The notes under the pieces were generated by a model. That model worked only from the letters and a program-made list of their open reading frames with translations, was not told the DNA's origin and searched no databases. Both the position numbers and the translations under genes were made by a program. This document shows positions 51,216-60,805 of a stretch of 64,000 nucleotides of DNA, in pieces (position 1 is the stretch's first letter; each line of letters begins with the position of its first letter). This DNA comes from Zwartia hollandica (lineage in GTDB: Bacteria > Pseudomonadota > Gammaproteobacteria > Burkholderiales > Burkholderiaceae_B), in NCBI RefSeq assembly GCF_019923725.1, contig NZ_JAHXRI010000006.1, positions 811,696 through 875,695 on the forward strand. Direction: 5' to 3'.

Positions 51216-52571
51216 ATGGATCGTTCGTCGACACTTGGAGTCACCCAGGAGCTAGCAGAATTTGTTGCTAGTTTCGAGAAAGGTAAGTTGCCGTCTGAGG
51301 TAAGACATCAGGTTGCGAGAAGCTTGGTGAACTGGGCCGGTTGTGCCGTAGGAGGTTCGGCACACCCAGCGTTAGTAAAGGCTATGGACGCATTCAAACC
51401 ATTTTTGGGTTCAGGTCATGCCTCTGTATTGGGTCGAGCAGAGCGTGTTGATGCGCTACACGCGGCCTTGTTCAACGGCATCAGCTCGCATGTTTTGGAT
51501 TTTGATGATACCCATCATGCAACGTTAGTGCATCCAAGTGGCCCTGTCTTTTCTGCACTACTTGCGCTCTCTGAGTTCGTGCCCATTGATGGTGATACCT
51601 TTGTGACTGCCATCGCCTTGGGTATTGAAGTCGAGTGTCGAATCGCCCTCGGTGTGTGCCCGGCGCACTATGATATTGGTTGGCATGTGACCGGTACAGT
51701 GGGTGGTTTCGGTGCTGCGACAGCGGTTGGCTATGCGTTGAAACTGAATGCCCAACAGATGGCGTGGGCCTACGGAATCGCCGCGACCCAAGCGGCTGGC
51801 TTGCGAGAAGTCTTTGGCACGATGTGCAAAAGCTTGCACCCAGGTCGCGCTGCACAGAGTGGCCTTAGCGCTGCCTTGATGGCAAAGCAGGGATTTACCA
51901 GTTCAGAGCGCGTGCTCGAAGCCCCGAGAGGGTTTGCGCACGTCATGTCGGTCAACCCGCACTTATCTGACAGTTTGGTTGACTTAGGCACCCGATGGGT
52001 CGTAATGGATAATGCGTTTAAACCCTATGCTTGTGGCTTAGTTATTCATCCCGTGATCGATGGCTGTATTTCATTACATAAAAAACTGGGTGCTCGTACG
52101 GCATCGATAGAAAAGGTTCATTTACGTGTCAACCCCTTGGTGCTTGAGCTAACAGGCAAGACCGAACCTCGTACGGGCCTCGAGGGTAAGTTCAGCGTTT
52201 ATCATTCAGCTGCGGTGGTGCTTATTGATGGACTGAGTACATCAAAGCACTATACGGATACAGTCGTAAACAGGACCGATGTTGTCGCATTACGTCCAAA
52301 GGTATCCGCAGAGGTTGATAGGTCAGTCGCGGTGGATGAGGCATTCTTGTCAATTACCTTGAACGACGGGACGACAATCACCCAGCATGTTGAGCATGCA
52401 CTAGGCAGTTTACAGAAGCCCATGAGTGATGCGGATATCAATTTCAAGTTCTTAGACTTAACTGCTGAAAAATTCTCGAAAGAAAAAAGTCAGCAGGTGT
52501 TAGAGCAGTGCTGGCGCGTTAGCCAACTGGCGAATGCGGGAGATCTCGGTGCAATACTCAGGAGAGAGTAA
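51216..52571 (+). CDS. MmgE/PrpD family protein
   Basis: 451 aa. Relatives include 2-methylcitrate dehydratase PrpD, cis-aconitate decarboxylase and iminodisuccinate epimerase. Family features are SLVNWAGCAVGGSAHPA, the HVLDFDDTHHATLVHPSGPV active-site loop, and GTMCKSLHPGRAAQSGLSA. It starts at ATG 51216, with GGAAG 8 bases upstream, rather than the TTG 5 codons earlier. It is 35 bp after the TRAP permease and 3 bp before a Bug receptor, so it probably acts on a transported polycarboxylate. Confidence 0.9.
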   Translation: MDRSSTLGVTQELAEFVASFEKGKLPSEVRHQVARSLVNWAGCAVGGSAHPALVKAMDAFKPFLGSGHASVLGRAERVDALHAALFNGISSHVLDFDDTHHATLVHPSGPVFSALLALSEFVPIDGDTFVTAIALGIEVECRIALGVCPAHYDIGWHVTGTVGGFGAATAVGYALKLNAQQMAWAYGIAATQAAGLREVFGTMCKSLHPGRAAQSGLSAALMAKQGFTSSERVLEAPRGFAHVMSVNPHLSDSLVDLGTRWVVMDNAFKPYACGLVIHPVIDGCISLHKKLGARTASIEKVHLRVNPLVLELTGKTEPRTGLEGKFSVYHSAAVVLIDGLSTSKHYTDTVVNRTDVVALRPKVSAEVDRSVAVDEAFLSITLNDGTTITQHVEHALGSLQKPMSDADINFKFLDLTAEKFSKEKSQQVLEQCWRVSQLANAGDLGAILRRE

Positions 52572-52574
52572 ATA

Positions 52575-53543
52575 ATGAAACTACTTCAACGCGTAAGCAG
52601 TATCTTGGTCTCTATTGGCCTTGCAGTAGCCAGTACCGCAGTATGCGCGCAAAAATTCCCCGAAAAGCCCGTTAAGATTATTGTCCCTTTTGCGCCCGGT
52701 GGTGGTGCCGATATGCTCGCGCGCACACTGAGTGCTAGCCTAGCTGACATGTGGGGGCAACCGGTCGTGGTTGAGAACCGCGCTGGCGCAAGTGGAAATA
52801 TTGGTGCAGAGGCGGTGGCGCGCTCAGAGCCTGATGGCTATACGCTGCTCTTAACCAGTAGTGCTTTTGTGATTAGTCCGGGGATGTCCAATAAGCTCCC
52901 GTTCAACGTAGAAAAAGACTTCACGCCGATCACCCTGGCCGCTGAATTGCCCAACGTACTGGTGGTTCACCCTAGCGTAAAGGCAAGTACAGCGAAAGAG
53001 CTTGAGGCGCTGATACGTAGCAACACAACCAAGATCAGTTATGCGTCGCCTGGGAACGGTACGGGCGGACACTTAGCAGCAGAGTTGTTCAAGCAATCAG
53101 CCGGTGTTGAAATAACCCATATTCCCTACAAGGGCGGTGGTGCAGTGATTGCTGATTTGCTGGCAGGTCACGTGCAAATGACGTTTGCTACTTTGCCCTC
53201 TGTCATTGCATATATCAATGCAGATAAGGTTCGTGCGCTTGCGCTAACCACCAGTAAACGTGCCTTTATTGATGCGCCGACGATGATCGAATCGGGCTAC
53301 GCAGGCTTTGATATCTCTACATGGCTTGGCTTTTTAGGGCCAGCAAATATGACGTCCGCACTGGTAGAAAAGCTATATCAAGATATTCAAAAACTGATGA
53401 AGTCCGAAGGCATCGCAGAAAAGCTAAAGCAACAAGGCATGCTTGAAGTCGGACTGTCACCTTCAGAGTTTGCTAAGAAAATCACTAAAGATGTCGAGAT
53501 GTATAAAAATATTATTCAGAAATCCGGTTTGAAGGCGGGCTAA
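52575..53543 (+). CDS. tripartite tricarboxylate transporter receptor (Bug family) 1
   Basis: 322 aa periplasmic binding protein. The signal peptide is followed by FPEKPVKIIVPFAPGGGADML, then PVVVENRAGASGNIGAEAVA, SPGNGTGGHLAAELFK and HIPYKGGGAVIADLLAG, the four usual Bug motifs. No TctA/TctB membrane partners are in the window, which is common for orphan Bug proteins. It sits in an apparent operon with the PrpD-like gene (3 bp) and the GT39-like gene (4 bp). Confidence 0.93.
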   Translation: MKLLQRVSSILVSIGLAVASTAVCAQKFPEKPVKIIVPFAPGGGADMLARTLSASLADMWGQPVVVENRAGASGNIGAEAVARSEPDGYTLLLTSSAFVISPGMSNKLPFNVEKDFTPITLAAELPNVLVVHPSVKASTAKELEALIRSNTTKISYASPGNGTGGHLAAELFKQSAGVEITHIPYKGGGAVIADLLAGHVQMTFATLPSVIAYINADKVRALALTTSKRAFIDAPTMIESGYAGFDISTWLGFLGPANMTSALVEKLYQDIQKLMKSEGIAEKLKQQGMLEVGLSPSEFAKKITKDVEMYKNIIQKSGLKAG

Positions 53544-53547
53544 GAAC

Positions 53548-55101
53548 GTGTCAGTTTTTAATCCTATTGGATCGATAAAAACGTTCCTCAGCCAGCTCGA
53601 TGCAACCGATGCACAGCAATTGCGCAGGGTAACTCTTGCGTATATTGCTTTGCATGCAGTGTTCTGGTTCTTTATTGCGATGGTGAGTCATACGGCCCCC
53701 CATAAAGATAGCATTGAGGAGCTATTCTGGTTGCAGCATTTTGACTGGGGTTATCCAAAGTTTGGTCCAATTGGCACATGGTGGGTGCATCTATTTGTTG
53801 TGGTTTTTGGTCGTGCGGTCTGGGTGACTTATCTGGCGGGTGTCGTTAACGTCGCCTTGATGCTTATCGTGGTGTGGCGCATCGCGCTCCTGATTGCGAC
53901 ACCGGCTCGTGCACTGATGGCCGTTGTTCTGACGAGCCTCGTGATTTATCACAACGTGAACGGCTTGCAAGTCAGCTCAAATTTAATGCAGTTGTTTCCC
54001 ACTGCTTTATTTTTGTGGGCTGTCTTGTTGGCAGTTCGTAATCAGAACTGGTGGCGGTGGGCGCTCTTGGGCATCGCAGGGGCGATTTGCTTGCTCACTA
54101 AATATGCCGTGGGTATTTGGTTTGCTGTCATGGGAATCTGGATTTTGTTGGATTCTCGAATGCATAACCGGCGTGCCATGATGGGTATTAGCATTGCAAT
54201 GATTGCGGGTGCGCTTGCGATGATTCCACATATTGAGTGGCTGATTCGTGAGGATGCACCGACTTTGCGTTACATGCAACGGCAAGTTGGTGGGCAAGTC
54301 AATCACTTGGCCGAGGTGTTTAAGTTCTTGGGTAGCCAGTTAGGAAAGCTTGCCCCTCTGCTCATTGCACTAGTTGTCATTCAGTTGCAATTTAAACGTG
54401 ACGGAGCACCGGCACAGTCGTGGAAGGGTTCTGCCAATACAACCACCGAAGAACGCTACGTGTCTTTTACTGCCTACGGCCCTATGTTGGTGACGTGCGT
54501 ACTAGGTGCGATATGGATCGATCTCAACGCCAATTGGGCAACAGCTTATTTCGTTGTGCTTGGCTTGTGGGCTCTGCGTTATGTGCCACGAGTCGACACG
54601 TCTTTAGCGTTACGTCGGGTGGTGGGTGTCGGACTATTCCTCAATATCTTAATTGCCGTGTCGGTTGGCTTGTACTACGGTTTAGTGGTTGATTTGACTG
54701 GACGCGTAGCTCGGGCGAATTACCCCGCCAAACAGCAGGGAGCTTTACTCGATGAGGTTTGGGACGCTAAGACACGCGGGCCGTTAAAGGTCGTGATTGG
54801 TGAAACCTGGGTGGCGGGCGTGACATCGGTGATGTCTAAGGATCAACCGCTAGTTGTGCCGTATGGGCTCTATCACCAGGGCCCTGCTGTCTCTCCTGCG
54901 TTGATTAAAAAGTGTGGCGCGCTGATTGTGATTGATGCGGCTGAAGAGTCCCGACCGCTAAACGACGGTATGAAGAGTTTCTTGGCACAGGCGACAAAAA
55001 CGGGATCGATCAATATGTATTGGAATCGATTTAGAGATAAAAACCCAATTGAAATTAAATGGGCCATTATTGAACCAGAGTCCAAAGGTGCTTGTCGCTG
55101 A
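53548..55101 (+). CDS. GT39/ArnT-like membrane glycosyltransferase (putative)
   Basis: 517 aa, about 11-12 membrane helices, starting at GTG. The first periplasmic loop has HKDSIEELFWLQHFDWGYPK, which has the acidic residues of the GT39/GT83 (PMT, ArnT) active-site loop. GPIGTWWVHLFVVVFGRAVW follows. The protein would transfer sugar from a polyprenyl-phosphate donor to a lipid or protein in the periplasm. It is unexpected in an operon with transport receptors, 4 bp behind a Bug gene. Confidence 0.75.
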   Translation: MSVFNPIGSIKTFLSQLDATDAQQLRRVTLAYIALHAVFWFFIAMVSHTAPHKDSIEELFWLQHFDWGYPKFGPIGTWWVHLFVVVFGRAVWVTYLAGVVNVALMLIVVWRIALLIATPARALMAVVLTSLVIYHNVNGLQVSSNLMQLFPTALFLWAVLLAVRNQNWWRWALLGIAGAICLLTKYAVGIWFAVMGIWILLDSRMHNRRAMMGISIAMIAGALAMIPHIEWLIREDAPTLRYMQRQVGGQVNHLAEVFKFLGSQLGKLAPLLIALVVIQLQFKRDGAPAQSWKGSANTTTEERYVSFTAYGPMLVTCVLGAIWIDLNANWATAYFVVLGLWALRYVPRVDTSLALRRVVGVGLFLNILIAVSVGLYYGLVVDLTGRVARANYPAKQQGALLDEVWDAKTRGPLKVVIGETWVAGVTSVMSKDQPLVVPYGLYHQGPAVSPALIKKCGALIVIDAAEESRPLNDGMKSFLAQATKTGSINMYWNRFRDKNPIEIKWAIIEPESKGACR

Positions 55102-55154
55102 CGAGTGCCTTTTAGTTAAAGATCATTAATTTACTTAAGAGTTGGTCAATCAAA

Positions 55155-56159
55155 ATGAAACGTACATTGAATAAGCTTTTTCCTGCCAGAGTGTTACGCG
55201 GTCTGGGTGCTCTTGCTCTGATGAGCCTGACGGTCGGAGTGCAAGCGCAACAGAGCTATCCCAATCAGCCGATTCGGATCGTCGTCGGTTATGCGGCAGG
55301 GGGAACGACAGATATTTTGGCTCGATCACTTGGCGAGCAAATGGGGAAAATTCTTGGGCAAACTATTATTGTTGACAATAAGCCGGGTGCAGCGAGCAAT
55401 ATCGGAGCCGCCTATGTTGCGCAGTCGAAGCCGGATGGCTACACCCTTTATATGGCGACTGTAGCGAGTCACGGGATTAATCCTGCTTTGTATAAAGGTA
55501 AGCTCACCTTCGATCCCTTGAAGGATTTTGCACCGATTTCATTAGTTGCTTCGATACCCCTCGCATTAGTGACGAGTGTTAAGTTACCTGTCAAAACGCT
55601 CGGCGAGTTCGTTGACTATGCCCGCAAAAATCCGGGCAAGTTGAATTACGCTTCAAGCGGTAATGGCTCTCCGGGACATCTTGCCGCTGCCATGTTTAAC
55701 GACGCGATGAAGCTTGATATTGTGCACATTCCTTTTAAAGGCGGCGCCTTAGCGAATACCTCGGTCATCGCGGGTGACACACAGTTGACATTTGCCACCT
55801 TGCCTGGAGTGCTACCGCATGTGCAGTCAGGTAAGTTGAATGTACTTGCGGTCACTACAGCAGCGCGCTCCAAGGAAATTCCACAGACTCCAACCATAGC
55901 AGAGGCTGCGAAGTTGCCAGATTACGAGATCAACACTTGGAATGCGTTACTTGCACCCAAGGGCACACCACCAGCGGTCGTGGAGAGGTTAAACGCTGCG
56001 ATTGCCCAGGCAATGAAGTCACCGGATTTGATTCAGCGTTTTGAGCGTGAAGGCGCAACGCCCGTGACGAGCACCCCCGAGCAACTCAATACCTTTATTG
56101 CGACTGAGATCGTTAAATGGGGTAAAGTCGTTGACCGTACCCCGATGAGTACTAACTGA
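55155..56159 (+). CDS. tripartite tricarboxylate transporter receptor (Bug family) 2
   Basis: 334 aa. A longer N-terminal region precedes the signal peptide (RGLGALALMSLTVGVQAQ). Bug motifs: YPNQPIRIVVGYAAGGTTDIL, TIIVDNKPGAASNIGAAYVA, SSGNGSPGHLAAAMFN, HIPFKGGALANTSVIAG. It is paralogous to the receptor at 52575 and the one at 56162, but each differs in the pocket segments, so they probably bind different acids. It ends 2 bp from the convergent third receptor. Confidence 0.93.
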   Translation: MKRTLNKLFPARVLRGLGALALMSLTVGVQAQQSYPNQPIRIVVGYAAGGTTDILARSLGEQMGKILGQTIIVDNKPGAASNIGAAYVAQSKPDGYTLYMATVASHGINPALYKGKLTFDPLKDFAPISLVASIPLALVTSVKLPVKTLGEFVDYARKNPGKLNYASSGNGSPGHLAAAMFNDAMKLDIVHIPFKGGALANTSVIAGDTQLTFATLPGVLPHVQSGKLNVLAVTTAARSKEIPQTPTIAEAAKLPDYEINTWNALLAPKGTPPAVVERLNAAIAQAMKSPDLIQRFEREGATPVTSTPEQLNTFIATEIVKWGKVVDRTPMSTN

Positions 56160-56161
56160 AG

Positions 56162-57190
56162 CTAGTTAGTTTTAAGGTCTGCTTCACGTACGATTTGCTG
56201 CCATCGTGGGACATCGATGCTTAGAAATTTTGCAAATTCTGCAGGTGAGTCGCCAACCGTGCGGCCACCTTCCTTCGCAATTTCTTTGACAAAATCAGGA
56301 GAGCCGAGGATTTTCTTTAGCTCACGGTTGAGGCGGTCTACGATAGCGGGCGGCGTGCCTGCAGGTGCGAGTAGTGCGTACCAATTTTCTGCCTCATAGC
56401 CTGGTAGACCCGACTCGGCAACCGTTGGTACGTTGGGGAAACTGGGCGAGCGCTCTTTTGAGGTAATCGCAAACGCCTTGATGCGACCGCTTTCTACGTG
56501 TGGGCTGATCACTGCAATGGTGCTGAAGTAAAGTTCCACCCGATTGCCGATGATGTCGGTAATCGCTGCAGACTGACCCTTATATGGGACGTGCACCGCC
56601 TTGATTTTCGCTTGGCTCACGAACATCTCCCCGGCTAAGTGCCCGAGCGTTCCAGAGCCGGGCGAACCGAAACTCAGTTTGTTTGGGTTCGCTTTGGCAA
56701 GCGTTATGACCTCTTTCATATTGGCAGCAGCAAGCGTTGTTGGTCCAACGACGAGGAGGGGTGCGGCGGCTAAGCGCGTAATGGGTGCGAAGTCTTTAAT
56801 TGGATCGTAGTTCAGCGTAGACATCATTGCGGGTGCAATGCCAAGGTTTGCGGCCTGTCCAAAAAGAATGGTGTAGCCGTCAGGCTTTGATTTAGCGACA
56901 AAGGATGCGGCAATCGTCGAACCTGCACCGGGCTTATTCTCAACAATTACAGGCTGACCGATCAGAGGTGAGAGGCGCTCAGCAACCATGCGTGCCATGA
57001 GATCTGAGCCCCCGCCGGGAGGAAAGCCCACAACAATCTTTAGGGGTTTGTCAGGAAAGGTTTGAGCAAGACTAGGCCCAGCAACTGACAAGCTCAGGCT
57101 CGTAAAGAGTGCCAAGCTTGCCATGCGCGTAGCTGCTTTCGCAGAAAAGTGCTTTTGAAAGCATTGATTGAATGAATAAACCGAACCCAT
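56162..57190 (-). CDS. tripartite tricarboxylate transporter receptor (Bug family) 3
   Basis: 342 aa. The signal region is around MASLALFTSLSLSVAGPSLAQ. Motifs: FPDKPLKIVVGFPPGGGSDLM, PVIVENKPGAGSTIAASFVA, SPGSGTLGHLAGEMFV, HVPYKGQSAAITDIIG. The ATG 57188-57190 has TAGGAGAT about 9 bases upstream. Divergent from the GST gene and convergent with Bug 2. Confidence 0.93.
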   Translation of the reverse strand: MGSVYSFNQCFQKHFSAKAATRMASLALFTSLSLSVAGPSLAQTFPDKPLKIVVGFPPGGGSDLMARMVAERLSPLIGQPVIVENKPGAGSTIAASFVAKSKPDGYTILFGQAANLGIAPAMMSTLNYDPIKDFAPITRLAAAPLLVVGPTTLAAANMKEVITLAKANPNKLSFGSPGSGTLGHLAGEMFVSQAKIKAVHVPYKGQSAAITDIIGNRVELYFSTIAVISPHVESGRIKAFAITSKERSPSFPNVPTVAESGLPGYEAENWYALLAPAGTPPAIVDRLNRELKKILGSPDFVKEIAKEGGRTVGDSPAEFAKFLSIDVPRWQQIVREADLKTN

Positions 57191-57273
57191 GACCTAATCT
57201 CCTATATATTTGTGTTTCTTGCTTTTTACCTTACACCAGCAGGTCTCACTTCACAAGACGGGTATTCAATAAC

Positions 57274-57900
57274 ATGACCATTCAACTTTTTGCTTTTGAC
57301 ACACCTAATGCCCGAAAGATCTCTGTCGCTCTTGAGGAAATGGGGTTGTCCTATGAAGTGACGACCGTCAATATCGGAAAAGACGAACAGTTCAGTCCTG
57401 ATTTCTTGAAGTTCAGCCCAAACAACAAGATCCCTGCAATCATCGATACGGATGGCCCTGGTGGTAAGACGGTCACCGTCTTTGAGTCCGGTGCGATACT
57501 GCTATACCTCGCAGAGAAGACTGGTAAGTTTCTGCCCCAAGATTTGATTTCGCGCGTGCCTGTCTACGAATGGTTGATGTTTCAAATGAGCGGCTTTGGA
57601 CCAATTCCTGGCCAAGTGCATCACTTTCTTGGACTCTCCAACGAAGAGGATAAGCGTTACGGTGTTGAGCGCTTCAGTAAAGAAACACGTCGACTCTATT
57701 CAGTAATGGATAAGCGCTTAGCAACAAATACATATTTCGCGGGTGATTTATCAGTCGCAGACTTCGCGATTTTAGGTTGGGCATGGCGTCATCAACGCCA
57801 TCAGGTCGATTTGGCTGAATATCCAAATGTTAAGCGGTGGTACGAGACTATGATGGCGCGTCCTGCGGTCCAGCGCGGATTTGCCGTTGCTCTTAAGTAG
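57274..57900 (+). CDS. glutathione S-transferase family protein (YfcG/Nu-like)
   Basis: 208 aa. The N-terminal thioredoxin-like domain has FDTPNARKISVALEEMGLSY, FSPNNKIPAIID and FESGAILLYLAEKTG. The helical C-terminal half includes DLSVADFAILGWAWRHQR. The layout resembles YfcG/Nu-class GSTs, which often have disulfide reductase activity. The EamA gene starts 8 bp later, so the two are an operon. Confidence 0.9.
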   Translation: MTIQLFAFDTPNARKISVALEEMGLSYEVTTVNIGKDEQFSPDFLKFSPNNKIPAIIDTDGPGGKTVTVFESGAILLYLAEKTGKFLPQDLISRVPVYEWLMFQMSGFGPIPGQVHHFLGLSNEEDKRYGVERFSKETRRLYSVMDKRLATNTYFAGDLSVADFAILGWAWRHQRHQVDLAEYPNVKRWYETMMARPAVQRGFAVALK

Positions 57901-57908
57901 CGGCACGC

Positions 57909-58808
57909 ATGAAAACACAAGCGATCTCAGGGCCAGCCTTTGCTGCATTGTTGTTGGTGGCCTTGTTGATGGGCTCGAATCATATTGCAGCTCGAATCGC
58001 ATTTGATAATGGTGCAGATGTGGCGGCAGCAGTGGTGATGCGCAGTAGTATCACCGCTGTCGTGGTGGGCTTGATTATCCTCGTGCAGGGCGTGTCGATT
58101 CGACTGACTCCTCGGCACAAAAAAGTGTTGCCGCTCGTTGGAATCCTTTTTACGATTCAAAGTGTGACCATTTATTCTTCCGTAGCAAGACTGCCGGTCT
58201 CCCTCGCGCTGCTGGCGTTTAATACTTATCCCTTGTGGATTGCGATGTGGGCGCGCGTGTTGTATCAAGAACGACCCGAGCCTCTCGTCCTGAAGGCGAT
58301 GCCCATTATGCTAATCGGATTGGCGTTAGCGCTAGATGTGTTTGGTGCAGCGTCTGGCTTAGGTATGCAACGACAATGGCAGGAAATTGGTTTAGGCGTT
58401 GCCTTTGCTCTAACAGCCGCCTGCTCGTTTGGGCTTGGCATGGTGCTCATTCAACACAACGCGGCAGATCTGGACGGTCGTGTGCGTACAGTAGCGACCA
58501 TGGCAATGGTCGGCGTCTTAACAGTAATCGGCGCTCAATTCACCGATGCGATGCAATGGCCCACTGCTGCGGTGGGGTGGTGGGGTCTAATCGCCTTAAG
58601 TGTCTTATACGGGACTGGTTTCACAATCATGTTCACGGTATTGCCGCGCCTGGGTGTTGTTGGAAACTCTGCCATCATGAACGTTGAGCCCATCGTAGCC
58701 TTAGTCCTTGCATGGCTCATTCTGGGTCAAAAGATCGCAATCATTCAGGTGGTGGGAGCCTGTATTGTAGTGACGACAGTGATTTTTCTGGGGTTACGAA
58801 AAAAATAG
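57909..58808 (+). CDS. EamA/DMT family exporter
   Basis: 299 aa with 10 predicted helices in two five-helix EamA repeats. The first begins at GSNHIAARIAFDNGADVAAA and the second at AFALTAACSFGLGMVL, ending near VEPIVALVLAWLILGQ, the conserved EamA end motif. Such carriers export amino acids or other small metabolites; the substrate is unknown. Confidence 0.9.
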   Translation: MKTQAISGPAFAALLLVALLMGSNHIAARIAFDNGADVAAAVVMRSSITAVVVGLIILVQGVSIRLTPRHKKVLPLVGILFTIQSVTIYSSVARLPVSLALLAFNTYPLWIAMWARVLYQERPEPLVLKAMPIMLIGLALALDVFGAASGLGMQRQWQEIGLGVAFALTAACSFGLGMVLIQHNAADLDGRVRTVATMAMVGVLTVIGAQFTDAMQWPTAAVGWWGLIALSVLYGTGFTIMFTVLPRLGVVGNSAIMNVEPIVALVLAWLILGQKIAIIQVVGACIVVTTVIFLGLRKK

Positions 58809-58841
58809 ATCTGATCGGTGACGGCAATCGATTGGGTGTGA

Positions 58842-59669
58842 TTAACGTTTCGCGGTAATTCGAACAGATGGATCTGCATCGAGTGTGCCGGAGAGGGCAT
58901 CACCAATGACTTCACCTTTAAATGTTTGCATGACACCTTGGATATCCGCATAACTGAAGGTAATTTGTGTCCCGTTGAGTCTGCCTTCGATACGTTGAAA
59001 GGGCTTGCCTTGCGGTGTAAAGTCAGCATGAAACTCTTGGCTTTTTTGTACGACTGACAGAGTCACTTGATCAAGTCCCGGTATACCATCGAGCTGCAAG
59101 AACCCTTGTATGCTAGCTGGAACAATCCAGAAGTGGCCAACTGTCCCGCTGTAACCGTAAAAAGTCTTGTCAGGCACCCAGCTACCGATGGTGAATGTAT
59201 TAGAGACGATCCGTGTACCGGGTTTCATGTTTACCAGAACTGGATATAGTTTTAAGTTCAGCGAAGGTAGCAGGTAAAGAGTGACGACGGTTGCTTTCGA
59301 AAAATCCTCTGCGAAGATATCTCCGGTAATGATCGTGACCTTATCGGATACGCCGGCGTTTTTTGCGTTTTGCCGAGCATGCTCGGCCATTTGGGGATCA
59401 AATTCGATCCCGACTGCCCGCGCGCCATATCGTCTGGCAGCTTCAATCGCTATCTTGCCGTCGCCCGCACCAAGATCGTAGACAAGATCTTTATCAGTTA
59501 CGTGAGCGGCTTCCAGCATTTTCAATAAAAGGCTATCGGGCGTTGGTACCCAAATAACATCCTTACCCTCCTGTGCCATGACAGGTTGATAACCGGTGGC
59601 TGATGGAGCCGTTGCGCTGCATCCTGCTAGGCATGCACCAAGGGTGATACAGGCAATTAGAGTTTTCAT
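58842..59669 (-). CDS. putative exported lipoprotein with class I SAM-methyltransferase fold
   Basis: 275 aa. The N-terminus is a lipoprotein signal ending LGACLAGCSATAPS, with Cys about residue 17. Then VPTPDSLLLKMLEAA and the SAM-binding motif LVYDLGAGDGKIAIEAARR (about 63-81) with acidic GIEFDPQM. The C-terminal 70 residues form a beta-rich tail unlike the methyltransferase core. SAM is a cytosolic cofactor, so a lipid-anchored methyltransferase is odd. Either the signal is not used, or the fold does another job. Confidence 0.75.
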   Translation of the reverse strand: MKTLIACITLGACLAGCSATAPSATGYQPVMAQEGKDVIWVPTPDSLLLKMLEAAHVTDKDLVYDLGAGDGKIAIEAARRYGARAVGIEFDPQMAEHARQNAKNAGVSDKVTIITGDIFAEDFSKATVVTLYLLPSLNLKLYPVLVNMKPGTRIVSNTFTIGSWVPDKTFYGYSGTVGHFWIVPASIQGFLQLDGIPGLDQVTLSVVQKSQEFHADFTPQGKPFQRIEGRLNGTQITFSYADIQGVMQTFKGEVIGDALSGTLDADPSVRITAKR

Positions 59670-59725
59670 GAGGCAGTAACGAATAGCCGTGTAGGGGCAA
59701 AAGATTGGATCGCTTTTATCTGCAT

Positions 59726-60805
59726 TTAATTTGCAACAAAGCGAAGCTCTTCCGACGGGATGCGAAGATGTACTTCAGAACCAGTAGGCAGCGCCGCTTT
59801 TCCGCGACTGTGTGAAACATCCGCGCGCACGATTGCTTCACCAACACGCACGTCATAACGGAAAGCCTCACCTAAAAACTCGGCGCTGAGTATTTCACCC
59901 TGCAGCGCTAAGTGCCCAGCAAGATCGCTTTGCGCATCGGAGGCGAATCGCACCGCATGTGGTCTGAATGCTAGATCCATTTCAGTAGTCTGTTGCTCGA
60001 GCCCCTTCGGCAAAACAATCTCTCCGAGCTTGGGTGAATTAAAACGAAGATGATCCCCATCTGTATGGAAACGACCCGCAAATAAATTGACTGAGCCTAC
60101 GAACTGGGCGACGAATCGATTTACTGGAAAATCGAAGAGATCCATCGGAGATCCAACTTGCTGAATGATGCCCTGATCCATGACTGCAACTCGGTGACAG
60201 GTCGTCAGCGCTTCCTCTTGATCGTGCGTCACAAAAATCGTGGTGAGACCGAGACGTTTTTGTAGTTCCACAAGCTCGTGTCGAGTCTGTGTTCTGAGTT
60301 TGGCATCTAAGTTCGACAGGGGTTCATCAAGCAGCAGGACCTGAGGCTCGATTGCCAGTGTTCGAGCAATCGCGACGCGTTGTTGCTGGCCACCGGAGAG
60401 TTGTCCAGGACGACGCTCTGCCAAGCCACTAAGATCCACTAGTTCGAGCGCTTCACCAATTTTTCTTTGGATTTCCGCTTTTGGCAGCTTACGCGCTTCA
60501 AGTCCAAAGGCGACGTTTTGTGCAACCGTCATATGTGGCCAGAGCGCATAACTTTGAAACACCATTCCGACATTACGCAACCAAGGTGCGGTGCCCGTCA
60601 CGTCTTTACCATCGATCAATAATTCGCCACGCTGATGCTGATTAAAGCCGGCAATGAGGCGAAGAAGCGTTGATTTACCTGATCCAGACGGACCGAGTAG
60701 AGCGAAAAACTCACCTGGTTCGATGCGCAGGTTGATGTCCTTCAATACGGCTGTCGAGCCGAATGAAAGTGCGATGTTACGGATGTCGATTGCGACGGAT
60801 TTCAT
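59726..60805 (-). CDS. ABC transporter ATP-binding protein (FbpC/PotA type)
   Basis: 359 aa. Walker A GPSGSGKSTLLRLIAG, Q-loop QSYALWPHMTVAQN, signature LSGGQQQRVAIARTLA, Walker B VLLLDEPLSNLDAKLR, and a C-terminal TOBE region (about 280-359). Its ATG overlaps the permease stop as ATGA. The energiser of a ferric iron, phosphonate or spermidine type importer. Confidence 0.92.
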   Translation of the reverse strand: MKSVAIDIRNIALSFGSTAVLKDINLRIEPGEFFALLGPSGSGKSTLLRLIAGFNQHQRGELLIDGKDVTGTAPWLRNVGMVFQSYALWPHMTVAQNVAFGLEARKLPKAEIQRKIGEALELVDLSGLAERRPGQLSGGQQQRVAIARTLAIEPQVLLLDEPLSNLDAKLRTQTRHELVELQKRLGLTTIFVTHDQEEALTTCHRVAVMDQGIIQQVGSPMDLFDFPVNRFVAQFVGSVNLFAGRFHTDGDHLRFNSPKLGEIVLPKGLEQQTTEMDLAFRPHAVRFASDAQSDLAGHLALQGEILSAEFLGEAFRYDVRVGEAIVRADVSHSRGKAALPTGSEVHLRIPSEELRFVAN

